Assembly: GCA_949825045.1 (NCBI GenBank)
Contig: OX463824.1
Coordinates: 29,048,001-29,112,000, forward strand
Length of the DNA stretch: 64,000 nucleotides
Source: Argyresthia goedartella
Lineage: Eukaryota; Arthropoda; Insecta; Lepidoptera; Argyresthiidae
Reading direction: 5' to 3'
This document shows, in pieces, positions 55,765-64,000 of this stretch. The notes beneath the pieces are model-generated. The model was not told the origin of the DNA, did no database searches, and saw nothing but the letters and a program-made list of their open reading frames with translations. How positions within the stretch are numbered: the stretch's first letter is position 1; each line of letters begins with the position of its first letter. Both the position numbers and the translations under genes were made by a program.

Positions 55765-56224
55765 ATGGTTTCGGGTGATGATTCCAATGGTAGACTATCG
55801 CGAAAGACAACCAGATCTCCAAACAGAAAGTCCAAGAAGACAGATGCTGACCTAGCGAAGGCGTCCGCGTTGCGAAATGACGCGCAACCTTCGGTCCATA
55901 AAAGGAACCTTTACGTAGTTTCTTTCCCAATTATAATTTTGTTCAACGTACTCAGATCTCTGTTGTACCAGGTGTTTATAATTTTTAAGTGTTTGTACGC
56001 AGCTTCGCACCGTTTGACACACAAACCTGGTTGTAATGCTGAGTGTAGCTTAGAGGTGGTGGTAAAGGACGGTGTAGTGAGTACTGAGCTGGCCCCTGCT
56101 GAGGAGATGGCCCACACCCACAATGTTGGCCCGGGGGATCCGTTGTTGGCCAAGCAGAAACATCACCATAGAAAAGCTTTTGAATACATTTCAAAAGCTC
56201 TGAAAATTGACGAGGAGAATGAAG
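55765..56224 (+). CDS. spas: Spastin exon 1 (membrane hairpin, MIT start)
   Basis: 153 codons plus one base; donor GAATGAAG|GTAAGT. Start at MVSGDDSNG; no earlier in-frame ATG after a stop. Contains the hairpin and the MIT helix 1 block [20 protein letters not shown]. Confidence 0.93.
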
Positions 56225-59200
56225 GTAAGTTACTATACAACATTCAACAATGAAAGTTTAATTACTTCTTATTTGGTTATTATAAATATATAGTTTATAT
56301 AAATATACTACCTGTGGCTTATTGGGTCTGTTTAGTATCTCATTTTTCAGGACAAAAAGAGCTTGCCATAGAATTATACAAAAAAGGTATATATGAGTTA
56401 GAAAGAGGAATTGCGGTTGACTGCTGGGGTGGTCGCGGAGACGCCTGGCTGAGGGCCCAGCGGCTTCACGACAAGATGAAGACCAATCTTGGCATGGCCA
56501 AAGACCGACTCCACTTTCTTGGTAAGATCATCATTCAAACTTTTATCAGAAAAAGTTTAATCTTTGGAAAGAATTTTGGCTTCATTATTATTTCATGCAG
56601 TCCTTTTCTTTTCTACCAATAAATGAAAGAATGCAAGTTTTACTTCTGTAAATCTTCACTTTAGTTTTATGCCCTTTGGCCGTGAATGTAACCAGTTAGA
56701 AAGAAAAAATATATTCTATACTAGTTCCCAAATAACTTAAACTGTTACTGTCAGTAAATAGTGCTCTGGACTGTGTGAAACTTCAGGCAGACACTGAAAT
56801 AATTGTGGAGTGGAGTGAAACCAACCAGTTGGAATTTGATGTCTCTTAACCTCTAAAAAACCGAGGGTAGTTGGGACGGGTTGCGATATTGAACCTTATG
56901 CCATGTTAATAAAATTTAAAACCTCTAATGGAAAAGTAGCATTATCTAACCCTGGTGCTATTCACGAGGTTAAATGTGTAATCATTTCTTATGCTCCCAA
57001 AATCTAACCAGTGGTGGGTACTTCATAGCAATTCAGGAAGTTAATGATGTTAACAATCTGTGAGTTAGGTTGGTATGAAAAAAATCTTATTGGAATCTAG
57101 GCTTTGTCGTACAGGGTGCACCTTCAAAGGCATATCTGCAATAGTAACGCAGTTCAATACTCTGGTTAGGTCACAGCTGGAATTGAATGCAATTATCCTG
57201 ATACTGCGTGAAACAAAATATCGTCTGATATTGGAACATATCCAGAATTTTATGAGACATTATATTTTCGGCTTTATGGGGTGAATCCCGTCTACCTGTT
57301 GAATTATCCTGCATTCTTTACACTTGGTATGGTAGGATACAACAAACTCAGGCATTGGTATGTAATGTGTATGTCGTAGAATTTGATCATTTCAAGAAAT
57401 AGCCAACCAAGGATTGTTAATTTCATCAAATGGCCAACCATTTCATGATATAGTCAATTATTTCATGAAAAAATCAGAAAGGTTAGAATGTCACGAAGGC
57501 TTGACTTTAAAAAGCATGTATTCAGTACTACGAGGTGTTTGTTGTGTTGAGCTAACACATAGACTATTTGGGGGCTTATTATCATATATTATTTGGGGGC
57601 GCTCGCCACTTTAGTCTTCACCTAAGCTACCGCAGTGTTTTGCCAATCAATGCAAGTTCTAATTCAACCATGGTTGGCTATTTCATGATATAGTCAATTC
57701 TATGATTATGGCTACGACATGTATAAGGTGTTGTTAGGTAGGCAATTTGCAACATGGTTAGAGCATTTGTGAGTGTGTGTCTCTGACGAGTACGTGCGGC
57801 GCCCCCGGCCGCCGCCGCCGCCGCTGCTGCAGGTGCCGCGCGCGCGCTCCAAGCACCAGAGCCATTCCAGTGATCAAAGATTTGGCAGAGCAAATTGATA
57901 TGTTAGGGGTTTCTCTGAATTAGTTCCTATTTGTTACATGTTATAAAATGCATGTATCTATATACATGAATGCTTAGTTTACAGCTTACCGACTTTATTA
58001 TTCATAACCAGTTACGGTAGAAGAAAAAATCATCTTTATACAAAACTAGTTCCCATGAAAAATAGTTGATAATTTTCCTTACACTTCCTTATATAAATAA
58101 ATAAATGTAACCCATGAATGTCCCCATCGACGGGCAAAGGTCTTTACCCGGATACAAGTAAGATTAAGCCATACCAGGAGTGATGGTTATTGAAGCATAA
58201 CCAAAAGATAGAATCATTAGAGTACCTATGTTTTTTTACTATGTTATCTACGATTGCATAGTATGGATAGGATTAAAACATCTTTTGCATACCTGACTCT
58301 ATCTAATGTAGTTTATTTAAAGTATATAAACGTCAAGTATCTAATGAAGTTGAGTGGCATTTGGTGATCAATTTTTAAAGGGGCATCAAATCCAAAACTT
58401 AACTACGTAGGAACTTCTATCAAATACGTAGGAAGAATAGAAAGTACCTTCTCGTAATTCATTCCAATTTTCCTACACCGAAACTCTGAATCATGTAAGG
58501 AAAAATAACTATTATTTGGAAGCTAGTATCGTATAAAGATCATTATTTTTCTTTCGGAACTGGTAACGAACCTCCGGTTACGTACACGGCCGAAGGGGTT
58601 TTATGAATTGCTGCCAATTTTTGCCACTTCATTTGAAGTTGTAGTTTTCATGAAGATATTACCTCTACTATTTACGATCATTGTCTTTGTTAAATTAATA
58701 TGTTAATAATTTGCCATTGTTGCATGATTTAACATTGGCTTATTTGTTTTATGTACTTCTATTGCTATAAATGCATTAACTTTAAAATTATGAGCCATTT
58801 TAAAATACAACTGTGTTTGAAACAAGCAGTTGTTATCTTAGTACAAATCCTTAGCAGGAAATACCTAAAAGCACCGCAACAAGTTATTTACATCTTGTCA
58901 CATCTAATAACTGGATAAATGTGCCTCCTCTGGCATCTCATGTAGGGAAAAGGCGTGTGGGATGTTATCTTATTGTTTTTTTTTTCTACTTATTAATGGC
59001 TTCCATGGGTTTGATGATTCTGCCAGTGTCAAAGTATCAGCGATGGCACGGTATCTTATTGTTGTGATGGCACAATTGTCTTAAGAAATAGCAGTTTATG
59101 TGACTGCTACATAATGGAGGGCATTAATACTTTATTAATACTCGTTTCATAATAACATCACTCGAGAGTTTTAATGCCTAATTATGCACAGTTACATACA

Positions 59201-62200
59201 CTAGTTTATCTACATAAGCTCTCTTTAATGTGTTCAGAAACCGCATGTTCGACCGGCATAGTGGCATTGATAATTCCTTTGCACTTGTTTAGCTTGTTCA
59301 GTAGTACCAACTTCACAAACAAAATAGGGGCTGCACGCAGGCGGGCATCGGCGTTCGAAATTTGAATGTCATAATATGTAGAAAAATTACACATTATGAT
59401 AATGTGTAATTTTTCAGATAAGAAATTATTTTTTACCAAGTAGTTTAACATTATGCTGACCGTAACGTGCTTTTTTTGTACGCAGTAAAAAGGGTTTATG
59501 ATACGTGTGTAGATAAATAAATAAATAAATGTTATTGTTGTTATCTTATGATATTTTTCGTTATTGTTGTAGATGTATTGGCATGCTTGCAATTATTTTT
59601 TTATCACACCTGCTCTGAAAATACATACTAATTATACCAATTAGAGGGAAGAAACGCCTTTATCCCGCCCTTTAAATCCTTTCATCCCAAGGTATGGAAG
59701 TTTGTATGAAAATCCTTCCGACCCAAGGGTGGGAAGTATGTATGAAATTCCATTACATACCCGGTTTTTTTTTTTATTTGTCAGCAGTCATACTGCAAAG
59801 AGACTTTAACTGTCTACTAATTAAATTTCAAGTAAATTGTTACTGGCCACATACAGTTTTTTTTTACCAGTTACCAACCTCCTTGGTGCATACAGAAAAT
59901 TAAAAACGAAATTATTTTTGTATATAAAACGCGCGGAATCACGGAAGAAGTGGCTGCATGACCTTATGATCTTAGCCTACTCCAGAAACGAGCGAATAAA
60001 AAAAGGAAAAGCCCGCGCATTTTCGCAAAAACTTCGATTGATTTAGCATTTATCTTTGTGTTTTTTGTAAAATATGGATGCATTTATGTCTATAATTTTC
60101 CTCGTAGGTGTAATAAAAAGCACTATACATACCTCAGGATAAAGTACAGTTCCATACCTCGAATGGTTTGCGCCCCTCGCAAGCTCGTGGCGCAAATGCC
60201 ATAATCTCGGTATGGAACTGTCACTTTCTTCCCTCTGAAGTAATGTACACACGACAAAGAAGATCGGTTTGCAGGGCACACAAACACCAGTCTTTGTGTG
60301 CGTAACGTTGCCAATAGCTACGATTAGCAATGCACACTAACACAGTATTCGTGTTAATGTCGCGTCTGTGTGCGTTTTTCTGATCCCATACATTCATTGA
60401 TTATGACGCAAGTTTTCACAGCTTTATGCAAAGTAGTCGATAGCCTAGTGGATTAGGTGCTAGAATTACGATATGTAGATAAAGGTTCGATCCCTCAAAG
60501 GAAATTATTTTTTAGAAGCTACGAGTATTATTAAATTCACATAGCATCGAATATAAATTGATTACAATTGTTTAACCAAACTAGAGTTCGAAGAGTTGTA
60601 AACTTGCCCGGTAAAAAGGCCATAGTCTACCTTCTTTATTTAAAATGTAACAGCTACCCTCTTTAAAATTGTTTTGCGTCTGCGCGCTCTCAGCATTAGT
60701 TGTATTGCATTTCGTTCCTTGTAAATTGTGATTGAGATTTGTTATCTATCATGGAAAGTCATCTATCCACTTTTAAAAAGGCGGAAATCATTGTTTTGTA
60801 TGAACAAAACATTTCAATTAGCGAGATAGCACGACGTTTAATGATATCGGTGAGTTATGCATATAAAAAATAAATTTGAAGGTTTTTTATAAATTATGAT
60901 TATAATTATACCTTGTGTTACTACTTCATTGTATTTTTTTCTTATTTTACAGAGAAGAACAGTGCAACTGTGGGTTCATAGGTATGCAGATTCTGGACAT
61001 GTTGAAAGTCGTCGACCAGGCCCACAGCCTGTAGCCTACACAGCTGCATCTGATCGCCATCGCGACATCATTGCAGCGCATAACAGCAATCCGTTTGCCA
61101 GCACCCGGTCTACGGCGACACTTCATAATGTAACACTACAAACAGTTCGCAATCACTTACGAGCTGATGGTTTAAGATGTCGGAGACCAGCGAAGAAGAT
61201 TATGATGTCTAATGAGCATCGTGAAGACAGAGTGCGGTTTGCCCGTGAATATTTGGACTTTGATTGGTGTAATAATGTTGTTGTTTTTAGTGATGAAAAG
61301 ACTTTTAGATCAGACAAGGATGGGCGTAAAATACTGTGGAGAAGAAATAATGAACGATATAGTTTAGCAAACATTCTACCGTGCAGGTGTAGTGGCCGTA
61401 TTACTTTGGGATATTGGGGATGGATGTCGTCGATGGGCCCCGGTGAATTAGTGCAAGTGAGTGCTCGCAACACTGCTCAAGGATACTTGGATATTTTACA
61501 GAACGTCATGTTACCAACCGTACGAACTGTATATCCGGATGAGCATATATACTTTGTCCATGACAATTGCGCTGTGCATCGCGCCCATATTGTGCAAGAA
61601 TGGTTTAACAAGCAAGAATCCTTGACAGTTATTGACTGGCCTTCTAAAAGCCCTGATTTAAACCCCATCGAAAATCTATGGGGACATATGGTGCTCAATT
61701 GGGATCCATCGAATGTGAGATCTAGGTCTAATTTAGATGAAGTTGTTACTTCAACCTGGGAGATAATGCGAGGCACTGACATGTGTTGGAATATGGTCAC
61801 TGGCATGAGAAGTAGACTACAACAAATAATAGTAAGAGAAGGAGCTCCACTAAGATATTAAATAAAACATAACCATTAATATGTGAAAGCTTTGTGTTAT
61901 CATAAGATAAGGTGATTTATATGTCTATGATGTTATTGCTACTTCAGGTTAGAAGTTATCACATAATTTCTAATTGCTTAGCATGTTGATTCATAGCTTA
62001 TATATCATCAACTGCGACATCTGTCCTTGTCTGACTAAAACTAAAATAAGTAAATTAAGTGTAGTTTATTATAACAAACTAGTAATAAATTATTATTAGG
62101 ACGAAATATAATTTTGTTTTATTATGAAAAAAATAAGGCTGGTTTCACCACATGCTGATAAAGCCTATCTGTCAAATAACGCCATACAAAAATCTAAGTT

Positions 62201-63950
62201 TAACTGGCAGATAGGCTTCATCAGCAGTGGTGAAACCGGCCCTTAATCTAGAATAAATATTTGGTCTGATCAATAATAATTAAAAAAAAGTATCTAAAAA
62301 AAAACATCACCATGCTTTTTCCCTCCTTGATAGAGGATCGAACTCAATACCTCAAAGTCATTAGTCTGGCATCTAACCCGTTGGGCTATCGTCCACTCTG
62401 TAGGAAGCGGTAAAAACTAGTCTTATATTCAACGAAGACACATAGTGATTGTATGCTCAGACAGTATTATAATATCTGTGACTGTGCTGTGACGACCAAT
62501 GTAACGCACACACATTCAAGTCAGCGATTCGTGTCGCAACGTTACGCACACAAAGAGTGGCATTTGTGTGCCCTGCAAACCGAACTTCTTTGCCGATTGT
62601 ACTAATCTTTTCTGTAGATATATTACTTTTCTTTTACAGCACCACATCTTGCCAATTCAATTTATCCCAATGAAAAAGTCTTATTCAAGTTATCTTATTT
62701 CCCGTGTAGCCAACTTAGACGCCCTCAGTAAATTGGGGGTAGAATGTGAGCCTGAGCGAAGTCCCAATAAGCGACGGGAGACCGCAGTAAAACCGAGACA
62801 GCCTCTACTGAAGTCAAAGACTCTAATTACCCACACAGTTAATACAAGTGGGGATGCGAAATCAACAAACGAAGGTAGAAAATGTTTAGCTTCGTTCAAC
62901 TTAACTCACTGCAAATTGACTAAAAAATATTAGTAAAAGTGGGGTGTGACAAACTTACTAACTTGACTAAATCATTCGGACGTCCTATTAGTCATTCCAT
63001 ATTTTTAAATTACCATCCCTTTATTTGCATGTTAGCTTATGCTTTGTTAGTTAGTTACTGCATTATATGAGTCATGTTCACATTGCATTCACAATGCATT
63101 ATTTGCAGACACCCCTTCCCCTAACTTCATTATGGTTTCGGTCTGATTCACTTTAATTGGTTTAACATTCAGGGTCATTGGTGTATGTCAGTGTATGCTT
63201 ACTTTATCATCCCACTGATAAATTAGAGTTCTAATCATTAGAACCAGTCAACCATGTAGTGCGGTCACTTTATTTGTTGAAAACTGGTATGTATAAAATT
63301 GGTTCAAATCTCACCCATGATTCTACCAGTTACTATTCGTGTTATACTGGCTACTACCTGATACGCTTGACAACGACACAGTCCATCTTACATATCTAAC
63401 CCCTACACTCACATTATCATCTTGATGATTTTTACACACTCAACTCCAAAAGCATGCTCGAATGCCAATGATCTTAGGGAATTAACAACATGTAAATTAT
63501 AATGTGAAGATATGCCCTTATACGAGTTAGCTGCAGCTGCACCCACCAGATCTATGCTATACAAAAACAAGGCTGCATTTAAATATAAAATACGTCAGAT
63601 ATCGGAATTTTGTCACTAAATATCCGACTCAAAAATAAAATATTTCCTCGGCTTTTCAATTTTATCATCATCTCTTTTCATCTTGATAGATGGTTCAAGC
63701 AGCGAGTGTTTAAAAATGGCACCGCCTCTCTTGGCTAACCCCAATTCCACCCTCAGTGGCCGGCCGCAAGTTCACCACAGCCGGACGGCGCCTCCCAAGC
63801 GGCGGGTCCGGCGGTCCTCTAATGAAGTCCCAGACCCTGCCGCGGTCCATGGGCCGCTCCTCGTCGCAGCCCAACGCCTCCAACGGCAGCTACAGCAGAC
63901 ACCCGTTGAAGCCCGCGTCCACGCCGCCCGCGGTCAAGCGACAGCTTTCT
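55765..63950 (+). CDS. spas: Spastin, microtubule-severing AAA ATPase (first four coding exons, continues beyond window)
   Basis: Exons 55765-56224, 56351-56521, 62710-62874 and 63757-63950, with consistent phases (1, 1, 1, 0), give 330 residues. N-terminal polar region; hydrophobic hairpin at about residues 49-80 ([20 protein letters not shown]) that inserts into ER or endosome membranes; MIT domain about 131-212 ([20 protein letters not shown] ... DRLHFL) that binds ESCRT-III; basic Ser/Pro-rich linker with KSQTLPRS and TPPAVKRQ that begins the microtubule-binding region. The AAA motor (Walker A/B) lies to the right of the window. Intron 2 is 6.2 kb and carries a Tc1-like element. Confidence 0.93.
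56351..56521 (+). CDS. spas: Spastin exon 2 (MIT domain)
   Basis: 171 bp between TTTTTCAG| and CTTG|GTAAG. Encodes [20 protein letters not shown] and [20 protein letters not shown] helices 2 and 3. Confidence 0.95.
56850..57060 (+). repeat. Repeat shared with 28.7 kb
   Basis: GTTGGGACGGGTTGCGAT...TTGAACCTTATGCCATG...AAAACCTCTAATGGAAAAGT aligns with the reverse complement of about 28730-28865. Lies in spastin intron 2. Family unknown. Confidence 0.6.
57061..57770. other. Intronic sequence with a stem-loop repeat fragment
   Basis: AT-rich. The 57613-57645 part (TTCACCTAAGCTACCGCAGTG) is the outer arm of the GCGAAGC stem-loop family in minus orientation. Three TTTCATGATATAGTCAAT-type motifs occur at about 57437, 57460 and 57682. 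No exon recognised. Confidence 0.4.
57775..57862. other. Isolated GC-rich tract (CCG/GCC repeats) in spastin intron 2
   Basis: About 90 bp of very high GC, with a (GCC)n core and CpG-rich flanks, in an AT-rich intron. Either strand reads a short low-complexity peptide (poly-Ala or poly-Pro). It could be a cassette exon or an intronic CpG islet; no convincing splice sites on both sides. Confidence 0.35.
59096..59520 (+). repeat. 5'-truncated interspersed element (copy B)
   Basis: Matches 12112-12475 and ends in AGATAAATAAATAAATAAAT, a TAAA tail. A roughly 58-bp insertion relative to copy A follows the first 20 bases. The minus-strand ORF here is a shadow. Confidence 0.62.
60115..60240. repeat. 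Hairpin with CAGTTCCATACC arms
   Basis: CAGTTCCATACC near 60148 pairs with GGTATGGAACTG near 60208; the inner GTTTGCGCC/GGCGCAAA arms close on a CTCGCAAGCTCG loop. Small fold-back just left of the Tc1-like element. Confidence 0.65.
60436..60505 (+). repeat. tRNA-like module in left end of the Tc1-like element
   Basis: GATAGCCTAGTGGATTAGGT (A-box-like) and GGTTCGATCCCTC (B box) about 45 bases apart. Its counterpart is inverted at the other end. Confidence 0.6.
60751..61861 (+). CDS. Tc1-like transposase, one intron, apparently intact
   Basis: Two exons: 60751-60849 (33 codons) and 60953-61861, joined at ATATCG|GTGAG ... TTTACAG|AGAAGA in phase 0. This gives 335 residues, the normal size for Tc1. 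Residues 1-60 form a helix-turn-helix ([20 protein letters not shown], then [15 protein letters not shown]). The catalytic core has [20 protein letters not shown] and [11 protein letters not shown] count 35 residues between the second Asp and the Glu. I saw no stop or frameshift. It would cut and paste the 60248-62599 element. Confidence 0.88.
62330..62405 (-). repeat. tRNA-like module in right end of the Tc1-like element
   Basis: On the minus strand: GATAGCCCAACGGGTTAG (A-box-like) and AGTTCGATCCTC (B box). Mirrors 60436-60505 in position and orientation relative to the element end. Confidence 0.6.
62710..62874 (+). CDS. spas: Spastin exon 3 (linker)
   Basis: 165 bp; acceptor chosen as TTTCCCGTGTAG| because it keeps phase 1 and yields [14 protein letters not shown]; a rival acceptor 9 bp on (AACTTAG|) is also in phase. 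Donor ACGAAG|GTAGAA. Encodes a Lys/Arg/Pro-rich linker. The longer open frame from 62568 is not usable in phase. Confidence 0.75.
62875..63756. other. Spastin intron 3
   Basis: 882 bp, AT-rich, no repeats or exons recognised. Confidence 0.6.
63757..63950 (+). CDS. spas: Spastin exon 4 (microtubule-binding region start)
   Basis: 194 bp between CACCCTCAG| and CTTTCT|GTGAGT, GC-rich. Encodes [13 protein letters not shown], a Gly/Ser stretch, [15 protein letters not shown] and [13 protein letters not shown]. The KSQTLPR and TPPAV motifs are conserved in insect spastin just before the AAA domain. Confidence 0.9.
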
Positions 63951-64000
63951 GTGAGTGTGCTACTTTTGTGCTTGATAGGGATTCAGTAGATCTATTCTGG

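Larger units (their letters stand above)
60248..62599 (+). mobile_element. Tc1-like transposon with long ends, apparently intact
   Basis: 2352 bp in spastin intron 2, with TA on both sides (60246-60247 and 62600-62601). Ends are alignable inverted repeats, CACGRCAAAGAAGWTCGGTT with GCAGGGCACACAAA and TTTGTGTGCGTAACGTTGC inside. Each end has, 180-250 bp inward, a tRNA-like module (60436-60505 and inverted 62330-62405). The middle encodes a Tc1-type transposase with one intron. Confidence 0.85.

Noticed and set aside
62568..62709. Upstream extension of spastin exon 3
   Set aside because: Using the acceptor at 62638 puts the phase-1 junction into a frame that meets a TAA near 62730; the acceptor before 62710 keeps the frame.

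Overview
This is a eukaryotic window, almost certainly from a moth or butterfly (Lepidoptera). It is AT-rich, the genes are split by GT-AG introns, there are several tRNA-derived SINEs, CR1/Jockey-, R4/Dong-, R1- and RTE-type LINEs, Tc1-like, hAT-like and P-like DNA transposons and MITEs, and an insect-type TTAGG tract inside one MITE. I cannot name the species.

Three host genes can be reconstructed exon by exon with matching splice phases. (1) A bHLH transcription factor of the Sage type (salivary/silk gland) on the minus strand: exon 1 at 30113-30527 and the bHLH exon at 20486-20618, separated by a 9.5-kb intron full of mobile elements. Its later exons were not found. (2) Cytoplasmic tryptophanyl-tRNA synthetase on the minus strand: eight exons from 54913 down to 37258, summing to exactly 1227 nt (408 codons plus stop), with HIGH and KMSAS motifs. 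(3) Spastin (microtubule-severing AAA ATPase) on the plus strand: first four coding exons from 55765 to 63950 (membrane hairpin, MIT domain, linker); the AAA domain lies beyond the window. The synthetase and spastin are head to head with about 850 bp between their start codons, so they may share a promoter. A fourth, uncertain gene start (SAM-like N-terminus) is at 13622-13715, just downstream of three identical 99-bp tandem repeats.

Layout. 1-6300: an R4/Dong-type LINE cut open by a second, minus-strand LINE (751-4057). 6390-11311: a third LINE on the minus strand with ORF1 and ORF2, an internal 250-bp fold-back, and a SINE fused to its 5' end. 12-20 kb: repeats, the SAM-like exon, a transposase remnant, a Ty3/Gypsy fragment and an SGNH-like fragment. 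20.5-30.5 kb: the sage-like gene, whose intron holds a LINE, two MITEs, a small LTR element with 250-bp LTRs and a TIR-bounded repeat block. 32-40 kb: two close copies of a Tc1-like element with D-E spacing of 82, plus a G/C minisatellite, a fold-back MITE and a SINE. 37-55 kb: the synthetase, whose introns carry Tc1-like, hAT, LINE, SINE and MITE copies and a P-like element with a THAP exon and a perfect 8-bp target duplication. 55.7-64 kb: spastin, whose second intron contains a Tc1-like element with an apparently intact, intron-bearing transposase and tRNA-like modules near both ends.

The host genes have no evident operational link apart from the divergent pair. Most of the window is nested mobile DNA, and the most interesting signals are the structures of those elements.
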